Shown here: piece by piece, positions 8,462-17,410 of the stretch | Layout of the letters: every line of letters begins with the position of its first letter | Numbering within the stretch: position 1 is the first letter of the stretch | Assembly: GCF_014648555.1 (NCBI RefSeq) | Contig: NZ_BMRI01000001.1 | Coordinates: 127,271-181,357 of the forward strand | DNA length: 54,087 nt | Source of the DNA: Kitasatospora griseola | GTDB lineage: Bacteria; Actinomycetota; Actinomycetes; Streptomycetales; Streptomycetaceae | Reading direction: 5' to 3' | Program-made: the position numbers and the translations under genes | Notes under the pieces: model-generated | What the model was told of the DNA's origin: nothing | Databases searched by the model: none | What the model saw: the letters and a program-made list of their open reading frames with translations, nothing else

Positions 8462-9457
8462 ATGATCAACCGCAGACTCCCCGCCGCCGTGCTCGCCGCC
8501 GTCCTGTCCACCGCGCTGCTCGCCGCCTGCGGCAGCAACGGCTCCTCGGACGCCGAGCCGGCCGCGAGCCGGGCCGCGGGCGACAGCGCTGCGGTCTTCC
8601 CGCGCAGCGTCAAGCACGCGATGGGCACCGCCGAGATCAAGGCGCAGCCGAAGAAGGTCGTGGTGCTGGACTCGGGCGAGCTGGACGACGTCACCCTGCT
8701 CGGCATCACCCCGGTCGGAGCGGTCGCCCCGCACCTGAAGACCGAGGGCGGCTTCCCGGCGTACCTCAAGGGCAAGGTCGACGGCGCCAAGGACGTCGGC
8801 CCGATGAACGAGCCGAACCTGGAGCTGATCGCCTCCCTCAAGCCGGACCTGATCCTCACCTCCAAGGTCCGCCACCAGAAGGTGTACGACAAGCTCAACG
8901 CCATCGCGCCGACCGTGATGGCCGAGACCACCGGCGAGCCGTGGAAGGCGAACCTCAAGCTCTACGCCGAGGCGCTGGGCAAGGACGCCGAGGCGAAGAA
9001 GGCACTGGCCGACTACGAGGCGCGGGCCGCCGCGCTCGGCGAGGCGGTCAAGGCCAAGTACAGCGGCAAGGCGCCGACCGTGTCGGTGGTCCGCTTCGTG
9101 GCCGGCCCGACCCGTCTCTACCAGAACGCCTCGTTCAGCGGCGTGGTGCTCAAGGACGTCGGCATGGGTCGTGCGATCCAGGGGCCGGACGTCGACAAGT
9201 CGATGCTGGAGGTCGGCCCGGAGCAGATCAACCAGGCCGACGCCGACCTGGTGTTCGTCACCACCTCCGACGACCCGACCAGGACCAAGCAGGCCGAGGT
9301 CCAGCAGACCGCCGTCTGGCAGGGCCTGAACGCCGTGAAGAACGGCAAGGTCTTCACCGTGCCGGACGAGACCTGGATGTCCGGCATCGGGGTCCAGGCC
9401 GCCGACGAGATGCTCAAGGACGTCGCCAGGGCCGCCGGCGTCGACGCGCCCAAGTAA
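8462..9457 (+). CDS. Iron-siderophore-binding lipoprotein
   Basis: Encodes 331 residues. The signal peptide ends in a lipobox (LLAAC, Cys about residue 22), so the protein is anchored on the outer face of the membrane. The remainder fits the FecB/FepB periplasmic-binding fold: KKVVVLDSGELDDVTLLGI, PNLELIASLKPDLILTS and a C-terminal NGKVFTVPDETW. AAGGAC precedes the ATG. The 92-nt gap before it is the longest in the run but shows no terminator or iron box. It presumably captures the siderophore made by the next five genes and hands it to the FecCD channel. Confidence 0.93.
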   Translation: MINRRLPAAVLAAVLSTALLAACGSNGSSDAEPAASRAAGDSAAVFPRSVKHAMGTAEIKAQPKKVVVLDSGELDDVTLLGITPVGAVAPHLKTEGGFPAYLKGKVDGAKDVGPMNEPNLELIASLKPDLILTSKVRHQKVYDKLNAIAPTVMAETTGEPWKANLKLYAEALGKDAEAKKALADYEARAAALGEAVKAKYSGKAPTVSVVRFVAGPTRLYQNASFSGVVLKDVGMGRAIQGPDVDKSMLEVGPEQINQADADLVFVTTSDDPTRTKQAEVQQTAVWQGLNAVKNGKVFTVPDETWMSGIGVQAADEMLKDVARAAGVDAPK

Positions 9458-9495
9458 CCCTTCCATTCCGCCACTTGTACCGGGGACTGATCACC

Positions 9496-10692
9496 ATGCG
9501 GCTCTACCTGCTCGCCCTGAACCCCACCGACTCGGTGACCGACGGCTTCCTGCCGGCGGCGGCGAGGCTCGGACTCGACGTCACGGTGCTGACCGACAGC
9601 GTCGAGGACCACCGCCGGGCCTACGCGGACCGGGAGTTCAGACCGGAGCTGGTCGAGTGCGAGGTCCGCGACTTCCGCGCGGTGATCAGTACCGTCTCGC
9701 AACTGGCGGCCCCCGATGCGGTGTTCAGCAACAGCGACCACCTGCAGACCCAGACCGCGCTGGCCGCCGAGTACTTCGGGCTGCCGGCCAAGGACTGGAA
9801 GGCCGCGCTGCGTGCCAAGGACAAGGGCCTGCTGCGCCGCCACCTGGCGCTGACCGGCCTGGACACCGTCCGCTCCGCCGAGCTGCCGCCCGGCGCCGAC
9901 CCGGCGGAGCTGGACGTGCCGTTCCCCTGCGTGGTCAAGCCGCGCGAGGGCGTCGCCAGCGAGGACGTCTCGCTGGTCTCCGACGCCGCCGAACTCGCCC
10001 GCCGCTGCGCGGAGATCCGCGCCCGGCGGGCGGGGGCGACGCTGGTGGTCGAGGAGTTCCTGACGGGCGAGCTGCACACCCTGGAGACCCTCGGCGACCG
10101 GCACACCCGGCACGTCCTCGGGGGCTTCCGGACTCGGCTCTCCCCACCGCCGGACTTCATCGAGGAGGTCCTGACCTTCGTGCCGGCGCACCCGCCGGAG
10201 GTCACCGCGCAGGTGCTGGCCCAGCTCGACGCGCTCGGCGTCGGCCTCGGCGCCTGCCACACCGAGTTCGTCGTCCAGCCGGACGGCCGGGCCCGGATCA
10301 TCGAGGTCAACTACCGTGCCATCGGCGACCAGTGCGACCTGATGCTGGCGCGGATCCTCGACATCCCGCTCTTCGAACTGGTGCTGCGCGCCCACCTCGG
10401 CGAGCGACTGCCCGCCGACCTGGGGCTGCGCACCGACCGGCGGGCCCGCAACGAGGCAGTCCTCGCCGACCGGGCCGGCACCCTGGTGGCCGCGCCCGGC
10501 CCGTACGACAGCGAGGCCGACGGCGTCACCCTCTCCTACCGGCCGACCCGCCCGGTCGGCGAGCGCCACGAGCACTACCGGACCAACCGCGACTACCTCG
10601 GCGTGGTCTGGGCGACGGCCCCGAGCCAGCAGCGGGCGGACGCCGCCGTCGCCGCGTTCATCGCCGCCAACCGCTGGGAGATCGCCCAGTGA
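9496..10692 (+). CDS. ATP-grasp ligase, PvsA-like (vibrioferrin-type pathway)
   Basis: Encodes 398 residues. It has the ATP-grasp plan: N-terminal alpha/beta domain (MRLYLLALNPTDS), central VVKPREGVASEDVSLV, VVEEFLTGELHTLETL, and C-terminal ATP/Mg site RIIEVNYRAIGDQCD. ATP-grasp enzymes join a carboxylate to an amine through an acyl phosphate. It lies first in a run of ATP-grasp, NIS synthetase, MFS, NIS synthetase and PLP decarboxylase, the composition and order of pvsABCDE. In vibrioferrin synthesis PvsA is thought to act on the alanine/2-oxoglutarate part; the same role here is inference. It follows the binding-protein gene by 38 nt and overlaps the next gene by 4 nt. Confidence 0.85.
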   Translation: MRLYLLALNPTDSVTDGFLPAAARLGLDVTVLTDSVEDHRRAYADREFRPELVECEVRDFRAVISTVSQLAAPDAVFSNSDHLQTQTALAAEYFGLPAKDWKAALRAKDKGLLRRHLALTGLDTVRSAELPPGADPAELDVPFPCVVKPREGVASEDVSLVSDAAELARRCAEIRARRAGATLVVEEFLTGELHTLETLGDRHTRHVLGGFRTRLSPPPDFIEEVLTFVPAHPPEVTAQVLAQLDALGVGLGACHTEFVVQPDGRARIIEVNYRAIGDQCDLMLARILDIPLFELVLRAHLGERLPADLGLRTDRRARNEAVLADRAGTLVAAPGPYDSEADGVTLSYRPTRPVGERHEHYRTNRDYLGVVWATAPSQQRADAAVAAFIAANRWEIAQ

Positions 10693-12359
10693 CCGCCGCC
10701 GAGCAGTTGACGCTGCGGGTGCTCTCCGCGCTGCTGCGCGAGGACGTGCTCGGCCTGCGCACCGGCGCGGCGCTGGAGCAGCGGTCCGACGGGCCGTGGC
10801 TGCGCAGCGGCCGGTACGCGCTGCCAGTGGCGCCCGAGGGCTTCCAGTGCGAGTACGCCGCCCGGCTGCCGCTGCTGGAGGCCGACGACCGCAGGTTGAC
10901 CGAACTCCCGGAGATCCTGGCCCGGTTGGCCGCGGACGCCGATCCGCTGGACCGGCCCGGACACCTGGCCTTCGCCGAGGAGTGCCGGCAGACCCTGGCC
11001 ACCATGGAGCTGCACGACACCGTCCGGGACGAGGTGCACGGCCGGCTCGCCGAGGCGTACGGCAAGGACACGGCACAGTGGACCGGGCTCGGCGCCTCGC
11101 CGGCCTTCGACACCCTCGCCGCCTACCTCGACCACCCGGTGTACCCCACCGCGCGCGGCCGCTCCGGCCTCACCGACGGCCAACTGCGCGCCTACGCACC
11201 GGAGTTCCATCCCTCGTTCGAGCTGCGCTGGTTGGCCGTGCCGGCCGGCGAGCTGGACGTGCACGGGGTCGCGCCGCTCCCCCGCTGGTGGCCGAGCGCC
11301 CGCCGGTTCGGGGTGGCCGGCGACCACCTGACCATCCCGGTCCACCCGCTGACCGTCGGCCACCTCCCGGACCTGCCCGGGGCGGTCCTGATCGACGAGC
11401 CGTACCTGGAGGTGCTGCCGACCCTGTCGATGCGCACCGTCGCGGTCGCCCACGACCCGTCCCTGCACCTCAAACTGCCGCTCGCCACCGCGACCCTCGG
11501 CCTGCGCAACCGGCGCACCATCAAGCCGGGCACGCTCGCCGACGGGGCCGCCGGGCAGTTGCTGCTGCAGGCCGTCCTGGACCGCGAACCCCGGCTCGCC
11601 GGACGGATCCTGCACGCCGACGAGCAGTGCCACGCACAGGCCGCCGGCGACGAACTGCTCGCCGTGCTGCTGCGCCGCTACCCGGCCGGGCTCGACGACG
11701 CGGTGACCGTCCCGCTGGCCGCGCTGCTGGCCGCGGCACCCGGCGGCCGGCTGGTGGTCGACGACCTCGCGGACCGCTTCTACGCCGGCTCGGTGCTCGA
11801 CCTGTACCGGGCCCTGCTGGAGCTGCTGCTGGACTGGCAGACCACACTGTTCGGGTACGGCATCGCACTGGAGTCGCACCAGCAGAACACCTCGCTGGTG
11901 CTGGACACCGAGGGCGGCCGGACCCGGCTGCGACTGCTCTACAAGGACAACGACGGCCCCCGGATCAACACCGCCCGGCTCGGCGAACTCGCCGACCACC
12001 GCAGCCTGTTCGACGACGCGCGGATCTTCGGCGACCAGGACCGGGCGCTGACCGACCTGTTCACCACCATCACCGGCCACCTGTGCACCGCCGCCCTGGC
12101 CTTCGGCCTCGCCGAGCACGGCCGCGCCCCGCTGGAGCAGACCCTCGGTCTGCTGCGCACCACGCTGAGCGAGGCGGTCGAGCGGCTCGGCCCGGTCGGC
12201 GCCCCGCTGCGCACCGACCTGCTGGACGCCGAACGGCTGCCGGTCAAGGCGATGGTGACCGCGGGCACCCTGCTGGCCAAGGACCGCTCGGGCGCCGCCG
12301 ACATCAACAAGCACTACACCAGTGGGCCCAACTACCTGCTCCGCGCGGGGCGGTCGTGA
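10689..12359 (+). CDS. NIS siderophore synthetase 1 (IucA/IucC family, PvsB-like)
   Basis: Encodes 556 residues from a GTG overlapping the upstream stop (GTGA). IucA/IucC marks are present: EFHPSFELRW, IPVHPLTVGHLP, LPTLSMRTVAV, HLKLPLATATLGLRNRRT, GIALESHQQNTSLVL and LLYKDNDGPRIN, with the FhuF-like C-terminal part after about residue 420. Such enzymes adenylate a carboxylate (citrate or 2-oxoglutarate) and condense it with an amine or alcohol. The N-terminal HP motif reads EFHPSFE instead of the KxHPxxK-like form of the second synthetase, so the two probably differ in substrate class. Position suggests the PvsB role. Confidence 0.88.
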   Translation: MTAAEQLTLRVLSALLREDVLGLRTGAALEQRSDGPWLRSGRYALPVAPEGFQCEYAARLPLLEADDRRLTELPEILARLAADADPLDRPGHLAFAEECRQTLATMELHDTVRDEVHGRLAEAYGKDTAQWTGLGASPAFDTLAAYLDHPVYPTARGRSGLTDGQLRAYAPEFHPSFELRWLAVPAGELDVHGVAPLPRWWPSARRFGVAGDHLTIPVHPLTVGHLPDLPGAVLIDEPYLEVLPTLSMRTVAVAHDPSLHLKLPLATATLGLRNRRTIKPGTLADGAAGQLLLQAVLDREPRLAGRILHADEQCHAQAAGDELLAVLLRRYPAGLDDAVTVPLAALLAAAPGGRLVVDDLADRFYAGSVLDLYRALLELLLDWQTTLFGYGIALESHQQNTSLVLDTEGGRTRLRLLYKDNDGPRINTARLGELADHRSLFDDARIFGDQDRALTDLFTTITGHLCTAALAFGLAEHGRAPLEQTLGLLRTTLSEAVERLGPVGAPLRTDLLDAERLPVKAMVTAGTLLAKDRSGAADINKHYTSGPNYLLRAGRS

Positions 12360-13549
12360 GCAGCGGGGCGCTGGAACGCGACGCCCCGGCCGTCGACCGG
12401 CCCGCCGGCCTCGACCGGCGCCAGGTGCACGCGGTGGCCGCCTGCTACTTCGTCGCCTCGTTCGCGGCGCTCGGCCTGCCGCCGTACCTGACCCAAATCC
12501 TGCCGACCCTCGGCGACCGCGAGGGGCGCTGGGCCGGGGTGCTGTACATCGTGCCGACCGTGTTCAGCGCGCTCGGCGCCCCGCTCTGGGGCCGGCTGGC
12601 GGACCGGTTCGGCCGCAAGCGGCTGCTGCTGCGCGCCCAACTCGGGCTCACCGCCTCCTTCCTGCTGGCCGGCGCGGCCGACTCGCTGGCCGCCTTCACC
12701 GTCGCCCTGGTGCTGCAGGGCTTCCTCGGCGGCACCTTCGCCGCCACCAACGGCTACCTCGGGGCGGCGCTGCGCGGCTTCGAACTCTCCCGCGCCCTCA
12801 CCCTGATGCAGGGCAGCGCCCGGGCCTCGCTGGTCGCCGCGCCGATCCTGGTCGGCGCGCTCTCCCCGTGGATCGCACCGCACCGGCAGTACCTGCTGAT
12901 GGCCGTACTGCCGCTGGCCGCCGCCGCGCTGCTCGCCTTCCTGCCGGAGCCGGAGCAGCCGCACCGGACGGCGGCGACCACCGCCTCGGCACCCGCGCCG
13001 GTGACGCTGCTGCGCCTGCTCTACCTCTTCGAGTTCGCGTTCGTCTTCGCCACCATCGTCTCCTTCCCCTATCTGATCGCCCTGGTCGAACAGCGCCTGC
13101 CCGGTGTCTCCGGCACCGTCTCCGGCATGCTGTTCGCCCTGCCGCACCTGGTGTACCTGCTGACCGCGGGCCGGGTGCACCGGATGTTCCGACACCGGCC
13201 GCGCAGCGGCCTGTTCGCCGCCTTCGCGCTGGTCGCCCTCGGCCTCGCCGGGCACGGCGCCGCCCACTCCCTGCCTGCCTTCGTCCTCACCCGGGCGGTC
13301 CTCGGCGCCGGCGTCACGCTCGGCCTGGTCTGCCTGTCGGTCCTCGCCGCGGCCGCCGCCGAAGGGCGGGCGCCGGGGCGGATGTTCGGCACGCTGGAGC
13401 TGGTCTCCAAGGGCGGCGCGGTCGCCGCCGGCGCCGCTGCCGCCTTGGTCAACGGCGCCTTCGGTCCGACCGCCCCCGTGCTGGCCGGCACCGCCGCGGC
13501 CGCGCTCGCCGCCACCCTCGTCCTCCTGACCCGCTGGAGCCCCCGATGA
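12356..13549 (+). CDS. MFS siderophore exporter (PvsC-like)
   Basis: Encodes 397 residues with about 12 hydrophobic segments. The MFS loop 2-3 signature is clear (GAPLWGRLADRFGRKRLLLRA, about residues 65-85) and a second, weaker half begins near residue 205. It starts at a GTG overlapping the previous stop and ends overlapping the next ATG. Its place between two NIS synthetases mirrors PvsC, the vibrioferrin exporter, and an export role for the siderophore is the simplest reading. No drug-exporter features argue otherwise. Confidence 0.87.
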   Translation: MSSGALERDAPAVDRPAGLDRRQVHAVAACYFVASFAALGLPPYLTQILPTLGDREGRWAGVLYIVPTVFSALGAPLWGRLADRFGRKRLLLRAQLGLTASFLLAGAADSLAAFTVALVLQGFLGGTFAATNGYLGAALRGFELSRALTLMQGSARASLVAAPILVGALSPWIAPHRQYLLMAVLPLAAAALLAFLPEPEQPHRTAATTASAPAPVTLLRLLYLFEFAFVFATIVSFPYLIALVEQRLPGVSGTVSGMLFALPHLVYLLTAGRVHRMFRHRPRSGLFAAFALVALGLAGHGAAHSLPAFVLTRAVLGAGVTLGLVCLSVLAAAAAEGRAPGRMFGTLELVSKGGAVAAGAAAALVNGAFGPTAPVLAGTAAAALAATLVLLTRWSPR

Positions 13550-15276
13550 CCACCCAGACCGACCGCCATCCGCCGGCGGCGGGCCCGGACGCCCTGCCCA
13601 CCGCCGACCATGTCGTCGCCCACACCCTGCTGAACTGCCTGCTCCGCGAGGTCTCCGGCCCCGAGCACCAGATCGCCGTCGCCGACGGCACCCTGCTGCT
13701 CCGTCTCCCCCGGCGCGGCGCCCTGCTCCGGGTCGCGCTGCGCCGCACCTCGCTGCTCGGCGCGCACCGCTTCACCGGCCCGGTCGGCGAGCAGACCCCG
13801 GACGGCTGGCGGGAGTTGGGCTGGCAGGAGCTTGCCGGGCACATCCGCGCCGAGCTCACCCTGCGCACCGGCGTGGCCAACGACGAGTTCCTGGACCAGG
13901 TCGCCTCCAGCCACCGCGGCGTCAGCGCCGCCCTCGCCGGCCGGCCCGCCGCCGCCGGCGACCGCTTCCTGGAGTCCGAGCAGGCCCTGCTCTTCGGCCA
14001 CCGCTTCCACCCGACGCCCAAGTCCCGTTCCGCGGAGCGCGGTTCGTGGTCCGACTACGCCCCCGAGGCGCGCGCCGCGTTCCGCCTGCGTCACCTCGCC
14101 GTGCGGTCGGAGTACATCGCCCAGGACACCGCGGACCCGGGCGCGCTCGCCCACCTGGACGCGCTGCGCCCCGTCCCGAACGGCTACACCCTGCTGCCCG
14201 CCCATCCCTGGCAGTACCAGCTCCTCGCCGACCACCCGCTGTTCACCGCCGCCCTGGACCGCGGCGACGTCCTCGACCTCGGCGAGGGCGGCGCCCCGTA
14301 CGCCGCCACCGCCTCGGTGCGCACCCTGTACGGCGAGGGCGCGTTCCTCAAGTTCAGCCTGAACGTGCGGATCACCAACTGCCTGCGGAAGAACTCGGCG
14401 TACGAGCTCACCGGCGCCGTCACCCTCACCCGGCTGCTCGCCGGACCGCTCGCCGACCTGGCGGAGCGCTTCCCCGACGCCGCGATGCTGCGCGAGCCCG
14501 CGTTCCGCACCCTCGCCCTGCCCGGCGCGGACGGCACGCCGGACACGGCGCTCTTCGAAGGCTTCGGACTGATCGTCCGGGAGGGGCTGGACCGGGTCGT
14601 CCGTCCCGGCCTGACCCCGCTGCTGGCCGCCGCCGTCGCCGACGAGTACCCGACCAGCCCCGCGCAGATCTCCGCCCTCCTGGCCGGCCACGACGCCGCG
14701 GACGCCCGCACCTGGTGGGCCGCCTACCTGCGGCTGGTCGTCCCGCCGGTGCTCGCCGCGTACTTCGACCACGGCGTCGTCCTCGAACCGCACCTGCAGA
14801 ACGTCCTGGTCTGCGTGGATGCCGCCGGCCGGCCCGCGCAGGTGCTGTTCCGCGACCTGGAGGGCACCAAGCTGCTCCCCGAGCACAACGCCGCGCTGCT
14901 CGCCGGCCTGCCCGCCGAGGTGGCCGGCCCGATGACGTACGACGGCCGGCGCGGCTGGGACCGCGTCGTCTACTGCCTGCTCGTCAACCACCTCGCCGAA
15001 CTGCTCGCCGCCCTCGCCGACCGGCACCCCGAGCTGGAGGCCGCGCTGTGGGACGACCTGCGCACGGTGCTCGGCGACTACGCCTCCGCCCACGGCTGCC
15101 CGCCGCGGCTCGCCGCCCTGCTCGCCGGCGTCCCGCTGCCCGCCAAGGCGAACCTGCTCACCCGCTGGACCCGCCGCCCCGACCGCGAGGCGGCCTACGT
15201 GCCGATCGCCTCGCCGCTGTCCCTCCCCGCCGGGGCGTGCGCGCCGCTCCCCGCCCCCGCCAAGGAGTACGTGTGA
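13546..15276 (+). CDS. NIS siderophore synthetase 2 (IucA/IucC family, PvsD/AcsD-like)
   Basis: Encodes 576 residues. Nucleotide-binding and catalytic motifs are strong: FGHRFHPTPKSRSAERG (about residues 145-162), LLPAHPWQYQLL, TASVRTLYG, FLKFSLNVRITNCLRKNSAY and VVLEPHLQNVLV. This set is typical of type A synthetases such as AcsD and PvsD, which adenylate citrate and join it to the serine hydroxyl; serine as substrate here is inferred from the decarboxylase next door. ATGA overlap with the exporter gene and GTGA overlap with the decarboxylase gene. An AAGGAG inside its last codons serves as ribosome site for the next gene. Confidence 0.9.
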   Translation: MTTQTDRHPPAAGPDALPTADHVVAHTLLNCLLREVSGPEHQIAVADGTLLLRLPRRGALLRVALRRTSLLGAHRFTGPVGEQTPDGWRELGWQELAGHIRAELTLRTGVANDEFLDQVASSHRGVSAALAGRPAAAGDRFLESEQALLFGHRFHPTPKSRSAERGSWSDYAPEARAAFRLRHLAVRSEYIAQDTADPGALAHLDALRPVPNGYTLLPAHPWQYQLLADHPLFTAALDRGDVLDLGEGGAPYAATASVRTLYGEGAFLKFSLNVRITNCLRKNSAYELTGAVTLTRLLAGPLADLAERFPDAAMLREPAFRTLALPGADGTPDTALFEGFGLIVREGLDRVVRPGLTPLLAAAVADEYPTSPAQISALLAGHDAADARTWWAAYLRLVVPPVLAAYFDHGVVLEPHLQNVLVCVDAAGRPAQVLFRDLEGTKLLPEHNAALLAGLPAEVAGPMTYDGRRGWDRVVYCLLVNHLAELLAALADRHPELEAALWDDLRTVLGDYASAHGCPPRLAALLAGVPLPAKANLLTRWTRRPDREAAYVPIASPLSLPAGACAPLPAPAKEYV

Positions 15277-16457
15277 CCGTCCGCACCGCGGCCGCCGAGC
15301 TGACCGAACTCCCGGCCTACCTGTACGACCTGGCAGCCCTGCGCACCCACGCGGCCGAGGTCCGGGCGGCCCTGCCCGGCCGGGTCGAGCTGTACTACGC
15401 CGCCAAGGCCAACCCCGAGGCACCGATCCTCGCCGCGCTGCACGGCCTGGTGGACGGCTACGAGGTCTCCTCCGGCGGCGAGTTGGCGCACGTCCACGCC
15501 ACCGTCCCGGACGCGCCGCTGGCCTTCGGCGGCCCCGGCAAGTCCCCCGAGGAGATCGCCGCGGCCCTCCGGCTGCCCGCCGTCCGGCGCTGGCACGTGG
15601 AGAGCGAGCGCGAACTGCGCGTCCTCGCCGCGACCGCCGACCGGCCGGTGGACATCCTGCTGCGCGCCAACCTCCCGGTCGGCGACGGCACCCTCGACGG
15701 CGTGGCCCTCGCCATGGGCGGGCGCCCCACCCCGTTCGGCATGGACCCCGACCGGATCGAGGACTGCCTCGCGCTGCTCGCCTCCCCCGGCTTCGAGCGG
15801 CTGCGCCTGCGCGGCATCCACGCCCACCTGGCCAGCGGCCTGACCGCCGCCGAGCAGCTGCGCGTCGCCGAGCGGATCGTCAGCTGGTCCGCCGACCTGG
15901 CCGCCCGCCACCGCCTCCCGCTGCACGAGGTGAACGTCGGCGGCGGCATGGCCGTCGACTACGGCGACCCGGACGCCCGCTTCGACTGGACTGCCTTCGG
16001 CGAAGGCCTCGACAGGCTCCTGGCCCGCCACCCGGGGCTCACGACGCTCCGGATCGAACCCGGCCGCGCCCTCACCGCGCACTGCGGCTGGTACGCCACC
16101 GAGGTGCTGGACGTGAAGCACAGCCACGGCGAGGACTTCGCCGTGGTCCGCGGCGGCACCCACCACCTGCGCACCCCGGCCACCCGCGGCCACTCCCAGC
16201 CGTTCACCGTCCTCCCGGTCGAGGACTGGCCGCACCCCTGGCCCCGCCCGGCCGCCACTGACACCCGGGTCACCGTCTCCGGCCAGCTCTGCACCCCCAA
16301 GGACGTACTCGCCACCCGTGCCCCGGTCGCCGAGCTGCGGGCCGGCGACCGGGTGCTGTTCGCGACGGCCGGCGCGTACGCCTGGAACATCTCGCACCAC
16401 GAGTTCCTGATGCACCCCCGGCCGGCCTTCCACTACCTCGACGGCGACCGGCGGTAG
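15273..16457 (+). CDS. Fold-type III PLP-dependent decarboxylase (PvsE/SbnH-like)
   Basis: Encodes 394 residues from a GTG with AAGGAG 5 nt upstream. It has the alanine-racemase/DapDC barrel: the PLP lysine in YYAAKANPEAPIL (about residue 38), YEVSSGGELAHV, GIHAHLASGL, the phosphate-binding VGGGMAVDYG, EPGRALTAHCGWYA, and a C-terminal G-A-YAWN segment. PvsE and SbnH remove the seryl carboxylate of a citryl-amino-acid intermediate to leave an ethanolamine-type arm. It closes the operon; the gap to the convergent dapA-like gene is only 38 nt. Confidence 0.88.
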   Translation: MTVRTAAAELTELPAYLYDLAALRTHAAEVRAALPGRVELYYAAKANPEAPILAALHGLVDGYEVSSGGELAHVHATVPDAPLAFGGPGKSPEEIAAALRLPAVRRWHVESERELRVLAATADRPVDILLRANLPVGDGTLDGVALAMGGRPTPFGMDPDRIEDCLALLASPGFERLRLRGIHAHLASGLTAAEQLRVAERIVSWSADLAARHRLPLHEVNVGGGMAVDYGDPDARFDWTAFGEGLDRLLARHPGLTTLRIEPGRALTAHCGWYATEVLDVKHSHGEDFAVVRGGTHHLRTPATRGHSQPFTVLPVEDWPHPWPRPAATDTRVTVSGQLCTPKDVLATRAPVAELRAGDRVLFATAGAYAWNISHHEFLMHPRPAFHYLDGDRR

Positions 16458-16495
16458 GCCGTCCGTCCGGCCGCCCCCGTGGGGAGTTCGCGTCG

Positions 16496-17410
16496 TCAGT
16501 CGGCGGACGGCGGGAGTCGGTCGGGGAGGAGGCGGCTGAGCAGCTCCCGCAGCCGGGCCGTCTCGTCGTGGGGCAGGGGCAGCAGCGGCGGGCGCGGCGG
16601 GCCGGACGGGCGGTTCTGGAGGTCGAGGCCCGCCTTGACGGCGCGGGGGAGGCCGTGGTCGACGATGAACCGCAGGAAGGGCAGCAGCTCCCGCAGCAGC
16701 TCATCGGCGCGGTCGTCGTGCCCGCCGACGGCTGCGGCGTGGAGCGCCAGCACCCACTCCGGTACGAGGCAGGGGGCGGCCGTGCACCAGCCGACGGCTC
16801 CGGCGCGGAAGGCGTCCAGGGCGACCGGGTTGCTGCCGTTGTAGACGGACAGCTCCCCGTCGGACCGCTCACGGATGGCGCGGAAGCGCGAAACCTCGCC
16901 CGAACTCTCCTTGACCATGGTGAGGTTGGGGATCTTCCGGGCGAGCGCGACCACCGCTTCCGGGTGCAGGTCCACGCCGCTGGTGCCGGGGTTGTTGTAG
17001 AGCATCATCGGCAGGTCGGTGGCACGGGCCACCTCGCCGTAGTGGCGGGCGAGTTCGTCCTCGGTCAGCTTCCAGTACACCTGGGGCAGCACCATGATCG
17101 CGGTGGCGCCGTGGCGGGCGGCCACCCGGGCACGGCGGACCGTGCCCGCGGTGCTCCAGTGGGAGACGCCGACGAGGGTCGGCACCCGGCCGGCCACGGT
17201 GTCGAGGGTGGTCTCGCAGACCGCGTCCCACTCCTTGTCCGTCAGGTAGGCGCTCTCGCCGGTGCTGCCCAGCGGGGCGACGGCGTGGCTGCCGGCGGCG
17301 ACGAGGTCGCCGGTGAGGCTTCGCAGCGCGGGCAGGTCGACCTCGCCGGTGACGGCGTCGAAGGGGGTGACCGGGTAGGAGATGATGCCCTTCAGGGGCG
17401 GGTTGGCCAT
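16496..17410 (-). CDS. Dihydrodipicolinate synthase (DapA)-family aldolase/lyase
   Basis: Encodes 304 residues. It is a class I, Schiff-base (beta/alpha)8 lyase: substrate loop GSTGESAYLT (about residues 48-57), the Tyr of MMLYNNPGTSG, and the Schiff-base Lys in LTMVKESSGE (about residue 165). Family members condense or cleave pyruvate and an aldehyde. Its pairing with a class II aldolase rather than lysine genes argues for a catabolic substrate, which I cannot name. Its ATG shares one base with the upstream stop (TGATG), so the two genes are translationally coupled. The C-terminal ~40 residues are Pro/Arg-rich. Confidence 0.85.
   Translation of the reverse strand: MANPPLKGIISYPVTPFDAVTGEVDLPALRSLTGDLVAAGSHAVAPLGSTGESAYLTDKEWDAVCETTLDTVAGRVPTLVGVSHWSTAGTVRRARVAARHGATAIMVLPQVYWKLTEDELARHYGEVARATDLPMMLYNNPGTSGVDLHPEAVVALARKIPNLTMVKESSGEVSRFRAIRERSDGELSVYNGSNPVALDAFRAGAVGWCTAAPCLVPEWVLALHAAAVGGHDDRADELLRELLPFLRFIVDHGLPRAVKAGLDLQNRPSGPPRPPLLPLPHDETARLRELLSRLLPDRLPPSAD

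Noticed and set aside
13069..15423. 784-codon minus-strand frame over exporter and NIS synthetase genes
   Set aside because: Shadow frame with Gly/Gln/Arg low complexity; no ribosome site or family match.
9496..16457. Staphyloferrin B or achromobactin pathway
   Set aside because: Staphyloferrin B clusters carry sbnA/sbnB (diaminopropionate) and sbnG, absent here; achromobactin clusters have three NIS synthetases and no ATP-grasp. Order and content fit pvsABCDE better, though a variant product remains possible.
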